From the NCBI GenBank assembly GCA_025966335.1, contig JAICRS010000082.1, forward strand, positions 1 to 11,645: 11,645 nucleotides of DNA, given 5' to 3'. This DNA is from Nocardioidaceae bacterium. GTDB taxonomy: Bacteria; Actinomycetota; Actinomycetes; Propionibacteriales; Nocardioidaceae. The notes under the pieces are model-generated. The model was not told the origin of the DNA, did no database searches, and saw only the letters and a program-made list of their open reading frames with translations. The translations under genes and the position numbers were made by a program. Below are positions 1 to 6,768 of this stretch, one piece after another; within the stretch, counting starts at the first letter, position 1; each line of letters opens with the position of its first letter.

Positions 1-141
1 CCCCGCCTGGCGCGGCCGCGATTGCCGTGCGAGTGCCGGTCCGAGTGGTCGCCGGGGGCCACTCGGACGTGCAACCCTCTCGGATTCGGGGTGTTTCGCG
101 GCTATAACAGGCAGGGCTGCACGTCGTACGGGCCGCTTCGG
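1..141. repeat. Direct repeat, copy 1 (~141 bp), window-edge
   Basis: It aligns with 205-344 at roughly 89% identity by eye: about 15 mismatches and one single-base indel. It starts at the first base of the window, so its true left boundary may be outside. Inside it are two inverted structures. The first is a perfect 10-bp stem, GTCCGAGTGG (39-48) with CCACTCGGAC (59-68). The second is a 9-of-10 terminal inverted repeat, GTGCAACCCT (69-78) with AGGGCTGCAC (113-122), enclosing a 54-bp core. These look like a dispersed palindromic intergenic element rather than coding DNA; its family is unknown to me. Confidence 0.85.
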
Positions 142-204
142 CTGCCGACTGGCTGCTGGTTCACGACCGCTCGGACCGACACTCGGCCCTGCCTCAGCCG
201 GCCT

Positions 205-344
205 CCCCGCCTGGCGCGGCCGCGACTGCCCTGCAAGTGCCGGTCCGGATGGTCGCCGGTGGCCACTCGGACGTGCAACCCTCCCGGATTCAGGCGTTTC
301 GCGGCTATATCTGGCAGGGCTGCACGTCCTTGTGGCCGCTTCGG
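205..344. repeat. Direct repeat, copy 2 (~140 bp)
   Basis: This is the second copy of the element at 1-141, in the same orientation, with a 204-bp offset at the start and 203 bp at the end because of a one-base indel. The terminal inverted repeat GTGCAACCCT (273-282) with AGGGCTGCAC (316-325) is identical to copy 1. The other stem (positions 243-272) is broken by two adjacent changes in its left arm. So the outer arms of the 53-bp core are conserved while part of the flanking hairpin has drifted. The copy ends about 38 bp before the regulator's stop codon. Confidence 0.85.
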
Positions 345-381
345 GCGTTGTGCAACCCAGGTCGGCGGTCAGACGCGGAGG

Positions 382-1443
382 TCAGGAGTGGCGTGTGGAG
401 CCGCGGGCAACCAGCTCGGGGGTGAACAGGATCTGCTGGTGTGCGTGCTCAGCGTTGCTGTCCTCGTCGAGAAGCAGCTCGGCGGCCGTGCGACCGAGGT
501 CGCGCCGTGGCTGCCTGACTGAAGTGAGCGGCACCGCAGCGGCGGCAGCGAAGTCGATGTCGTCGTACCCCACGATCGCCAGATCTTCCGGGACCGAGAT
601 GCCGAGCGCTACGCACTGCTGGAGCAGGCCCAGGGCGAGAAGGTCGTTGGCGCAGAAGGCAGCCGTCGGTCGGCTCGAACGAGGCATGCCGGCAATCCGC
701 TCGCCGGCGCTGCGGCCTTCGGACACGCTGAGCGCGTCCGTGCCCACGACCGCCAGATCGTCGGGGGAGCGGCCGGCGTCCTGCATGGCGGCGCGTGCCC
801 CGGTGAACCGGTCGCGCACCTGCCCGATGCTCTGCGGGCCGCCGACGACCGCGATCCGCTCGTGGCCCATGTCCAGCAGGTGGTCGATGGCCACCCGGCC
901 ACCGAGCACGTCGTCGACGGCGACCGAGCAGTGGTTCTCGATCGAACCGACCCGGTCGACGATGACCACCGGGGTGCCGTGGCGGGACACCTCGTCCAGG
1001 GTCGGGTCGTCCGGGTTCACCGGTGTGATCAGGATGCCCTGCACGCGTTGCTGCTGGAGCCGCTGCAGGTAGCGGGCCTCGCGAGCGGCGCGGTTGTCGC
1101 TGTTGCAGATGAACAGCGACATGTCGGCGTGCTCGGCGGCCTCCTCGATGCCCTGGGCCACGTCGGTGAAGAACGGATTCGTGGCGTCCAGCATGACGTA
1201 GGCGATGGTGCTGCTGCGGCCGGCCCGGAGCTGGCGCGCGGACTCGTTCCGCACGAAACCGAGCTCGCGCATCACGCGCTCGACGCGCTCCCGGGTGCGC
1301 TCGCTGACCCGGTCCGGACGGTTCAGCACGTTGGACACCGTGCCGAGGGAGACCTCGGCGGCCACGGCGACGTCCTTGACGCTCGGCGACCGGGGGGACG
1401 TCCCTCGCAAGGGCCGTCCGCTGCCGGGCTCTGTCGTGACCAT
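382..1443 (-). CDS. LacI-family transcriptional regulator, probable repressor of the rhamnose genes
   Basis: This is a 353-residue cytoplasmic DNA-binding regulator of the LacI/GalR family, at typical length. Residues 21-43 form the helix-turn-helix, with the recognition segment SLGTVSNVLN at 32-41. Residues about 67-77 (ESARQLRAGRS) match the hinge helix that inserts in the operator minor groove. From about residue 79 to the end it resembles a periplasmic-binding-protein-like effector domain, with the family's GYDDIDFA stretch near the C-terminus. The ATG at 1443 is preceded by GAAGG at 6 bases, a good ribosome site. It is transcribed away from the transporter and catabolic genes, and palindromes of LacI-operator type lie between the two promoters. 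I infer that it represses the operon and probably itself until L-rhamnose or a catabolite binds. Family membership is firm; the effector is inferred from context. Confidence 0.93.
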   Translation of the reverse strand: MVTTEPGSGRPLRGTSPRSPSVKDVAVAAEVSLGTVSNVLNRPDRVSERTRERVERVMRELGFVRNESARQLRAGRSSTIAYVMLDATNPFFTDVAQGIEEAAEHADMSLFICNSDNRAAREARYLQRLQQQRVQGILITPVNPDDPTLDEVSRHGTPVVIVDRVGSIENHCSVAVDDVLGGRVAIDHLLDMGHERIAVVGGPQSIGQVRDRFTGARAAMQDAGRSPDDLAVVGTDALSVSEGRSAGERIAGMPRSSRPTAAFCANDLLALGLLQQCVALGISVPEDLAIVGYDDIDFAAAAAVPLTSVRQPRRDLGRTAAELLLDEDSNAEHAHQQILFTPELVARGSTRHS

Positions 1444-1461
1444 CGGGTGCCTTCGCCGTTA

Positions 1462-1475
1462 TTGAAACGTCATCA
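1462..1475. promoter_or_regulatory. Candidate LacI-type operator near the regulator start
   Basis: TTGAAACGTCATCA has one perfect half site (TTGAAACGT) and a degraded second half compared with an ideal TTGAAACGTTTCAA. It shares the TTGAAAC half with the better palindrome at 1609-1622. It lies 19-32 bases upstream of the regulator's ATG on the minus strand, a position suited to autorepression. Assigned from sequence likeness only. Confidence 0.45.
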
Positions 1476-1500
1476 CAAGTGGCTCGAAGAGTAACGTCCA
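1472..1500 (-). promoter_or_regulatory. Weak candidate promoter for the regulator gene
   Basis: On the minus strand, TGGACG (1500-1495) and TGTGAT (1477-1472) are separated by 17 bases, a loose match to -35 and -10 boxes. The -10-like box overlaps the candidate operator at 1462-1475, which would fit autoregulation. The match to consensus is poor, so the call is tentative. Confidence 0.25.
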
Positions 1501-1563
1501 GGCCTTCAAGACGCCATAGAGACGCGAGTTCCCGGATTGGTTCAAACAATTCGGAAACGAGGG

Positions 1564-1593
1564 TTGACGGGTGTGCTGCGCGTCACCTACCTT
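1564..1593 (+). promoter_or_regulatory. Candidate housekeeping-sigma promoter for the rhamnose operon
   Basis: TTGACG (1564-1569) and TACCTT (1588-1593) are separated by 18 bases, close to the TTGACn and TAnnnT pattern of actinobacterial housekeeping promoters. Transcription would start near 1600, leaving a leader of about 40 bases before the ATG at 1639. The palindrome at 1609-1622 would then lie just downstream of the start, where a bound repressor would block initiation or early elongation. Confidence 0.55.
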
Positions 1594-1608
1594 CGACTTT
1601 ATCAAGTT

Positions 1609-1622
1609 TTGAAACCTTTCAA
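1609..1622. promoter_or_regulatory. Candidate LacI-family operator of the rhamnose operon
   Basis: TTGAAACCTTTCAA has perfect 6-bp inverted arms (TTGAAA and TTTCAA) around a central CC. LacI-family operators are short palindromes, usually with a central CG, so this site has the expected size and shape with an asymmetric centre. It sits between the predicted promoter (1564-1593) and the ribosome-binding site of the first operon gene, in a divergent intergenic region next to a LacI-type gene. Confidence 0.6.
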
Positions 1623-1638
1623 TTCAGGGTGGCTACAC

Positions 1639-3156
1639 ATGGCAACAGCTCACACGGGCGTCCCGACGCTCGAGCTGCGCGACGTCGCCAAGTCCTTCGG
1701 TGCGGTGGTCGCACTGGAGTCCGGCAGCATCCGGGCGGAGGCCGGCTCGATCCATGCGCTGGTCGGTGAGAACGGTGCCGGCAAGTCGACGCTGGTGAAG
1801 ATCGTCGCCGGTGTCCACCGTCGCGACTCGGGCGAGCTCCTGCTCGATGGCGAGAGCGTCGACTTCGGCTCCACCGCCGAGTCCAAGGCCCGCGGCATCG
1901 CGGTGATCTACCAGGAGCCGACGCTGTTCCCGGACCTGTCGGTCACCGAGAACATCTTCATGGGCCGTCAGCCGACAGGCGCCGGCCGCCGCATCGACCG
2001 GTCCGCGATGTACGCCGAGACCGAGGGACTGTTCGAACGACTGGGCGTGCACATCGACCCACGTCGCCTCGCCCGCGGACTGTCCATCGCCGACCAGCAG
2101 ATCATCGAGATCGCCAAGGCCATCTCGCTCGACGCGCGGGTCCTGATCATGGACGAGCCGACCGCGGCGCTCAGCGGTGTCGAGGTGGACCGGCTGTTCG
2201 CGGTCGCTCGCAGCCTCCGCGACGAGGGTCGGGCGCTGATCTTCATCTCGCACCGCTTCGACGAGGTCTTCGAGCTCTGCGACACGATCACCGTGCTGCG
2301 CGACGGCTCCTACATCGACACCTTGAAGACGGCCGACACCAACGTCGACGAGATCGTGGCGCTGATGGTCGGCCGCGAGGTGGGGGACCTCTTCCCCAAG
2401 ACTCCGGCGCCTGTCGGTCAGGCCGTGCTCCAGGTCGAGGGCCTCAGCTCCCGCGGCGTCTTCCACGACGTCAGCTTCGAGGTCCGCGCCGGCGAGATCG
2501 TCGGCCTCGCCGGACTCGTCGGCGCCGGCCGCAGCGAGATCGCGCGGGCCGTGTTCGGCGTGGACGGATACGACAGCGGCACGGTGTCGCTGGCCGGCCG
2601 CGTGGTGCCGGGAGGCAACCCGCGCGCCGCCATCAAGGCCGGCATGGCGTTCGTCCCCGAGGACCGGCGCAAGCAGGGCCTGGTCACCGAGGCGTCGGTG
2701 GCGCACAACGTGGCCGGCGTGATCCGGAGCGGCCTGTCCAAGGCCGGTCTGCTCACGCAGAAGGCCGAGAGCCAGGCCGCAGGCCCGTGGGCGGGCCGAC
2801 TCGAGGTCAAGACGAGTGCGCTGGACATGAACGCCGCGACGATGAGCGGTGGGAACCAGCAGAAGGTGGTGATCGCCAAGTGGCTGGCCACCAACCCCAA
2901 GCTGCTGATCATCGACGAGCCCACCCGCGGCATCGACGTCGGCACCAAGGCCGAGGTGCACCGCCTGCTGTCCGAGCTGGCCAACGACGGCATGGCGATC
3001 CTGATGATCTCCTCCGAGCTCCCCGAGGTCCTCGGCATGGCGGACCGGGTTCTCGTGGTCTGCGAAGGCCGCATCACCGCTGACATCCCCCGCGCCGAGG
3101 CCACCCCCGAGAACGTGATGCGGGCCGCGACCGACACCCTGGAGGCACAGCGGTGA
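1639..3156 (+). CDS. rhaT: L-rhamnose ABC transporter, tandem ATPase subunit
   Basis: This 505-residue ATPase has two fused nucleotide-binding domains, as in the ribose/rhamnose (CUT2) importers, and drives sugar import at the inner face of the membrane. Domain 1 has a canonical Walker A (GENGAGKST, 43-51) and Walker B (VLIMDEP, 168-174), but a degenerate signature (LSIADQQ). Domain 2 has a degenerate Walker A (GLVGAGRS, 292-299, with Arg298 in place of Lys), a canonical signature (SGGNQQK, 403-409) and Walker B (LLIIDEP, 422-428). This asymmetry is normal in the family. I chose ATG 1639 over an in-frame start at 1537: it has GGGTGG 6 bases upstream and gives the usual length, while 1537 would precede the promoter and operator. 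The symbol follows the Rhizobium RhaSTPQ system, not the unrelated E. coli RhaT symporter. The specificity is inferred from the adjacent rhamnose enzymes. Confidence 0.93.
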   Translation: MATAHTGVPTLELRDVAKSFGAVVALESGSIRAEAGSIHALVGENGAGKSTLVKIVAGVHRRDSGELLLDGESVDFGSTAESKARGIAVIYQEPTLFPDLSVTENIFMGRQPTGAGRRIDRSAMYAETEGLFERLGVHIDPRRLARGLSIADQQIIEIAKAISLDARVLIMDEPTAALSGVEVDRLFAVARSLRDEGRALIFISHRFDEVFELCDTITVLRDGSYIDTLKTADTNVDEIVALMVGREVGDLFPKTPAPVGQAVLQVEGLSSRGVFHDVSFEVRAGEIVGLAGLVGAGRSEIARAVFGVDGYDSGTVSLAGRVVPGGNPRAAIKAGMAFVPEDRRKQGLVTEASVAHNVAGVIRSGLSKAGLLTQKAESQAAGPWAGRLEVKTSALDMNAATMSGGNQQKVVIAKWLATNPKLLIIDEPTRGIDVGTKAEVHRLLSELANDGMAILMISSELPEVLGMADRVLVVCEGRITADIPRAEATPENVMRAATDTLEAQR

Positions 3157-4247
3157 GCGACACCTCCATGCGACCCGCGCCCGAAGTGCACGCCGAGACC
3201 CATCTCGACGCCGCCGAGGTGGAGCGGCTGATCGAGCCCAGCCGCCAGTCCCCGGGCAAGCGAGCGGTCAACACCGTGCTGCGCTCACGCGAGTTCTCCA
3301 TCCTGCTGGTGCTGCTGCTCGTCATCGCGGCAGCCACCATCAAGACCCCGAGCTTCCTGTTCAGCAACAACGGGTGGCGCGACCTGCTGCTCACGCCGGC
3401 GATCCTGTTGCTCCTCGCCGTCGGGCAGGCCGTCGTCATCATCACCCGCAACGTCGACCTCTCGGTCGGGTCGGTGCTGGCGCTCACGGCGTACCTCACC
3501 GGCAAGCTCTTCATCGACCTGCCCGGCATCCCGATCATCGCCGTGGTCGCGATCGGCATGCTCGCCGGTGGCTTCCTCGGCCTGCTCAACGGGCTGCTGG
3601 TCTCCCTCGGCCGCGTGCCGTCGCTGGTGATCACGCTGGGCACTCTCTACATCTTCCGCGGGGTCATGCTCAGCTGGGCGGGCAGCGACCGGGTCAACGC
3701 CGGCGACATGCCGCCCGGCTTCCTGGACCTGGGCACCATGTCGATCCTGTCGATCCCGGTCCTGTTCATCGTCGCCGTGGTCGTGCTCGGCATCGTCGGC
3801 TACTACCTCTACGCGCACCGGGGCGGGCGGGAGATGTACGCGATCGGATCGGACCCGGATGCGGCCGTCCTCTACGGTCTGCGTGTACGCCGCCGCGTCC
3901 TGTCGGCGTTCATCCTCAGCGGCGCACTCGCGGGACTCGCAGGCGTCGTACATGCCGCGCGGTACGGAACCGTCAGCTCCGGCGCAGGGTCCGGGATCGA
4001 GCTCGAGGCCGTGGCCGCAGTGGTCATCGGCGGCGTGGCGATCTTCGGCGGCAGCGGCACGGTCTGGGGCGCGGCCCTCGGTGCGATCCTGCTGGTCACC
4101 ATCGACCGTGCGCTGCCGATCCTCGGCATCCCCGACTTCTGGCAGCGCGCCGTCGTCGGAACCCTGATCATCGGCGCGATCGTGCTGGACCGTGTGCTCG
4201 CTGCCCGGCAGGAACGCAAGCTCATCGAAGCGAGGGACGAAGCATGA
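3153..4247 (+). CDS. rhaP: L-rhamnose ABC transporter permease, first subunit
   Basis: This 364-residue integral membrane permease belongs to the branched-chain/ribose-type (BPD_transp_2) family and forms half of the sugar channel. A hydrophilic N-terminus of about 47 residues precedes the first membrane segment (about 48-63, FSILLVLLLVIAAATI). The family signature around DLSVGS is at 102-107, and the cytoplasmic coupling loop resembling the EAA motif (GSDPDAAVLYGL) is at 232-243. Several further hydrophobic segments follow, ending in a charged tail. The start is GTG at 3153, which overlaps the ATPase stop as GTGA. GGAGG at 3141-3145 lies 7 bases upstream, so both ribosome site and overlap support this start. 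It presumably pairs with the next gene product as a heterodimer. Confidence 0.92.
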   Translation: MSDTSMRPAPEVHAETHLDAAEVERLIEPSRQSPGKRAVNTVLRSREFSILLVLLLVIAAATIKTPSFLFSNNGWRDLLLTPAILLLLAVGQAVVIITRNVDLSVGSVLALTAYLTGKLFIDLPGIPIIAVVAIGMLAGGFLGLLNGLLVSLGRVPSLVITLGTLYIFRGVMLSWAGSDRVNAGDMPPGFLDLGTMSILSIPVLFIVAVVVLGIVGYYLYAHRGGREMYAIGSDPDAAVLYGLRVRRRVLSAFILSGALAGLAGVVHAARYGTVSSGAGSGIELEAVAAVVIGGVAIFGGSGTVWGAALGAILLVTIDRALPILGIPDFWQRAVVGTLIIGAIVLDRVLAARQERKLIEARDEA

Positions 4248-5293
4248 GCCGCGAGTACGCGCCCTACTCCCAGCCGCTGTGGCGCCGGCTGCTGCTGACC
4301 CGCGAGTGGGCGGTGATCGCGCTGCTCGCGGTGGTCGTCCTCTACTCGCTGGCCAACGTGCGGAACTTCGACGGTCCGTTGACGCTGACCTTCCTGCTCC
4401 TGGACACCGCGCCGATCCTGCTCATCGCGCTGCCGATGACGCTGGTCATCGTCACCGGTGAGATCGACCTGTCGGTCGCCAGCATCGTCGGGCTCAGCAG
4501 CGTGCTGCTCGGTGTGCTGCACGAGGCCGGACTGTCGATCCCGGTCGCCGGCCTGCTCGCGATCCTGGCCGGCGTGGCTTGTGGTGCGTTCAACGGCTTC
4601 CTCGTGGCGTACGTCGGGCTTCCGTCCCTCGCGGTCACGATCGGCACCCTCGCGCTCTTCCGCGGACTCGCGGTCGGCCTGCTCGGCACCAAGGCGATCA
4701 CCGACTTCCCCGACAGCTGGAAGGACCTGGCCACCGCGACCATCGGTGACACCGGCGTGCCGGTGGTGATGATCCTGTTCGTCGTGCTCGCGCTGCTGTT
4801 CACCCTGCTGCTCCAGTTCACCACGTTCGGCCGCGGCATCTACGACACCGGCCTGAACCCAGAGGCCGCGCACTTCACCGGCGTGAACGTCGAGCGCACC
4901 AAGTTCATCCTGTTCGTGCTCTCGGGTGCCGTCTCCGCGCTCGCCGGCGTCTACTACACGCTGCGGTTCGGAAGTGCGCGCGGCGACAACGCCGTCGGTC
5001 TCGAGCTCCAGGTCATCGCCGCGGTCCTGCTCGGCGGCGTGTCGATCTTCGGCGGCCGCGGAAAGCTGCACGGCGTCATCGCCGGCGTGCTGCTGATCGG
5101 CGTGATCTCCAGCGCGCTCCGGCTCGAGAGCGTCCAGGTGAGCTACACCAACGTCATCATCGGGCTGCTTCTCGTCGCCTCGGTGATGTCCCCCAGCGTC
5201 CTGGCATGGGTCTCGGGCAAGACCGCCAGACGAAACAAGCGGGGCCCCGGCCCCCAGAGCGCGCCAGTCGGCGTGGGAACACAAGGAAGGTAG
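4244..5293 (+). CDS. rhaQ: L-rhamnose ABC transporter permease, second subunit
   Basis: This 349-residue membrane permease is a divergent paralogue of the preceding gene. The first membrane segment is at about residues 23-37. The signature stretch TGEIDLSVAS is at 71-80, equivalent to TRNVDLSVGS in its partner. The coupling loop YDTGLNPEAAHFTG is at 200-213, and the later GGVSIFGGRG stretch also has a counterpart in the first permease. The C-terminal tail is basic and proline/glycine-rich. The frame is open far upstream inside the previous gene, but ATG 4244 is the credible start: it overlaps the previous stop as ATGA and has GAGGG 7 bases upstream. Two different permeases plus a tandem ATPase is the normal make-up of RhaSTPQ transporters. 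Confidence 0.92.
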   Translation: MSREYAPYSQPLWRRLLLTREWAVIALLAVVVLYSLANVRNFDGPLTLTFLLLDTAPILLIALPMTLVIVTGEIDLSVASIVGLSSVLLGVLHEAGLSIPVAGLLAILAGVACGAFNGFLVAYVGLPSLAVTIGTLALFRGLAVGLLGTKAITDFPDSWKDLATATIGDTGVPVVMILFVVLALLFTLLLQFTTFGRGIYDTGLNPEAAHFTGVNVERTKFILFVLSGAVSALAGVYYTLRFGSARGDNAVGLELQVIAAVLLGGVSIFGGRGKLHGVIAGVLLIGVISSALRLESVQVSYTNVIIGLLLVASVMSPSVLAWVSGKTARRNKRGPGPQSAPVGVGTQGR

Positions 5294-5296
5294 AAC

Positions 5297-6325
5297 ATGA
5301 AGTTCCACTCCAAGCGGACAACCGCTTTCGCGGCCCTCGTCCTCAGCGGCGCCATGGCACTGACCGGCTGCGGCGGAGACGCCGAGGGCGGCGGCGACAA
5401 CGGTGGCAGCGAGGACGTGTCGATCACGATGCTGCCCAAGAACCTCGGCAACCCGTACTTCGACACCAGCACCGCCGGTGCCAAGGCTGCGGCCGAGGAG
5501 ATCGGTGCCACGCTCGAGGAGGTCGGCCCGCAGGAGGCCACCGCCGACGCGCAGGTGCAGTACATCAACACCGCCGCGCAGCAGGGTGTCAGCGCGCTCA
5601 TCGTGTCGGCCAACGACCCGACCGCGATCTGCGACGCGCTGAACCAGGCGCGCGACGCCGGCACCAAGGTCGTCACCTTCGACTCCGACACCGAGCCCGA
5701 CTGCCGCGACCTGTTCGTCAACCAGGCAACGGCCGAGGGCATCGCGAAGGTTCAGGTCGACCTGATCGCCGAGCAAATCGGTGACTCCGGTGAGATCGCG
5801 ATCCTGTCGGCGAGCGCCAATGCCACGAACCAGAACGCCTGGATCGAGATGATGAAGCAGGACCTCGAGGCCAACCACCCCGACATCGAGCTCGTCGACG
5901 TCGTCTACGGCGACGACGATGACCAGACGTCGTTCGACAAGACTGCGGCGCTGCTGCAGTCCCACCCGAACCTGAAGGGCATCGTCTCCCCGACCACCGT
6001 CGGCATCGCCGCGGCCGCCCGCTACCTGTCGGACTCGGAGTTCAAGGGCAAGGTCGCGCTGACCGGTCTCGGCACCCCGAACCAGATGCGCGAGTACGTC
6101 AAGAACGGCACCGTCGAGGCCTTCGCGCTGTGGAACCCCGAGGACCTCGGCTACCTCGCCACCTACGCCGCCAACGCCCTGGCCACTGGTGAGATCGAGG
6201 GCAACCCCGGCGACACCTTCGAGGCCGGCAAGCTCGGCGAGTACACCGTCGAGGACGACAACTCGGTGCTCCTGGGTGAGCCGTTCGTGTTCAACGCAGA
6301 GAACATCGACGACTTCGACTTCTGA
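5297..6325 (+). CDS. rhaS: L-rhamnose ABC transporter substrate-binding lipoprotein
   Basis: This 342-residue extracytoplasmic sugar-binding protein captures the substrate and delivers it to the two permeases. It begins with a lipoprotein signal: basic MKFHSKR, a hydrophobic stretch, and lipobox LTGC with Cys25 as the lipidated residue. A Gly/Asp/Ser-rich linker follows to about residue 40, as expected for tethering in a Gram-positive. The mature domain is of the ribose/rhamnose-binding type, with an early GNPYFDTSTAGAK segment, SANDPTAICDAL, and VVTFDSDTEP in the N-lobe. The ribosome site AAGGAAGG (5283-5290) is the strongest in the operon, 6 bases from the ATG, which fits the need for binding protein in excess over membrane subunits. 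A GC hairpin follows the gene. The resemblance to RhaS proteins and the neighbours make rhamnose the likely ligand. Confidence 0.92.
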   Translation: MKFHSKRTTAFAALVLSGAMALTGCGGDAEGGGDNGGSEDVSITMLPKNLGNPYFDTSTAGAKAAAEEIGATLEEVGPQEATADAQVQYINTAAQQGVSALIVSANDPTAICDALNQARDAGTKVVTFDSDTEPDCRDLFVNQATAEGIAKVQVDLIAEQIGDSGEIAILSASANATNQNAWIEMMKQDLEANHPDIELVDVVYGDDDDQTSFDKTAALLQSHPNLKGIVSPTTVGIAAAARYLSDSEFKGKVALTGLGTPNQMREYVKNGTVEAFALWNPEDLGYLATYAANALATGEIEGNPGDTFEAGKLGEYTVEDDNSVLLGEPFVFNAENIDDFDF

Positions 6326-6341
6326 GTCGTAGGTCGATCCC

Positions 6342-6377
6342 GCCGGCCGGCGGCCCGTCGTACAGCCGCCGGCCGGC
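6342..6377 (+). terminator. Inter-cistronic GC hairpin; attenuator or mRNA-stabilising element, not a classical terminator
   Basis: GCCGGCCGGCGGC (6342-6354) and GCCGCCGGCCGGC (6365-6377) form a perfect 13-bp stem around a 10-base loop, in the only real gap of the gene train. No T-run follows, so it lacks the rho-independent signature. It sits after the binding-protein gene and could protect the 3' end of a transporter transcript or lower read-through into the catabolic genes. Confidence 0.6.
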
Positions 6378-6396
6378 ACCCCGACATCGTGAGGCA

Positions 6397-6768
6397 GTGA
6401 GAACGGTGCAGCGCGTGTGCTTCCAGCTCCAGGTCAAGCCGGAGCGGATCGAGGAGTACAAGGCACGGCACGCGGCGGTGTGGCCGGACATGCTCCGGGC
6501 GCTGGCCGGGACCGGCTGGCGCAACTACTCGCTGTTCCTGCGGCCCGACGGGCTGCTGATCGGGTACCTCGAGACGCCGTCGCTCGAGGACGCTCAACGG
6601 GGGATGGCGGCCACCGAGGTCAACGCGCGGTGGCAGGCCGAGATGGCGGAGTTCTTCGTCGAGCTGGGGGACGCCCGGCCCGACACGGGGTTCGTGCAGC
6701 TGGAGGAGGTCTTCCACCTTGAGGACCAGCTGGCAGCACTGGAACCGGACAGCAGCGAGACGAGATGA
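6397..6768 (+). CDS. rhaM: L-rhamnose mutarotase
   Basis: This small cytoplasmic enzyme interconverts the alpha and beta anomers of L-rhamnose and so supplies the form used by the isomerase. It has 123 residues from GTG 6397, close to the family's usual ~105-115. The family core is clear: CFQLQVKPERIEEYKARH, with Tyr21 and His25 spaced like the catalytic Tyr18/His22 of the E. coli enzyme (from memory), then VWPDML, GWRNYSLFL and TEVNARW (73-79), and a late EVFHLE. The start is uncertain. GTG 6397 has GAGG only 2 bases upstream. GTG 6406 gives MQRVCFQLQ, which looks more like family N-termini, with the same GAGG 11 bases upstream. The symbol rhaU is used for the same enzyme in rhizobia. The stop overlaps the next ATG. 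Confidence 0.92.
   Translation: MRTVQRVCFQLQVKPERIEEYKARHAAVWPDMLRALAGTGWRNYSLFLRPDGLLIGYLETPSLEDAQRGMAATEVNARWQAEMAEFFVELGDARPDTGFVQLEEVFHLEDQLAALEPDSSETR

Larger units (their letters stand above)
1..381. other. Non-coding, repeat-bearing flank downstream of the regulator gene
   Basis: This stretch lies beyond the stop codon of the minus-strand regulator and I see no convincing gene in it. A plus-strand reading frame is open from about 22 to 522, but its protein only mirrors the DNA repeat and it runs antisense into the regulator gene. The content is two direct copies of a ~141-bp sequence (separate entries), about 63 bases of unrelated spacer (142-204), and a tail (345-381) that carries a third copy of the 9-mer GTGCAACCC at 350-358. 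No classical terminator (stem followed by a T-run) is visible for the regulator, although the structured repeat could serve as one. Confidence 0.6.

Noticed and set aside
1..344. Possible CRISPR array
   Set aside because: There are only two repeat units, each ~141 bp and about 11% diverged, with one 63-bp spacer and no cas genes. The unit size and number do not fit.
22..522. Plus-strand open frame of 166 codons with an internal protein repeat (WSPxATRTCNP)
   Set aside because: The protein repeat is only the translated image of the DNA direct repeat, the frame ends antisense inside the regulator gene, and no domain is recognisable. High GC keeps many frames open here.
1537..1638. Longer N-terminus for the ABC ATPase from ATG 1537
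   Set aside because: It would put the start codon upstream of the likely promoter and operator, lacks a good ribosome site, and adds 34 residues not seen in the family. ATG 1639 has GGGTGG at proper spacing.
1633..2961. 442-codon open frame on the minus strand
   Set aside because: It is antisense to the ABC ATPase with all its motifs in place; shadow frame.
6342..6377. Rho-independent terminator ending the transporter operon
   Set aside because: The stem is strong but is followed by ACCCCGACATCG, with no T-run, and the catabolic genes have no evident promoter of their own, so full termination is unlikely.
3872..6379. 835-codon open frame on the minus strand
   Set aside because: It lies opposite three clearly homologous transporter genes, and its Arg/Asp/Val/Gly-rich composition is typical of a GC-driven antisense shadow.
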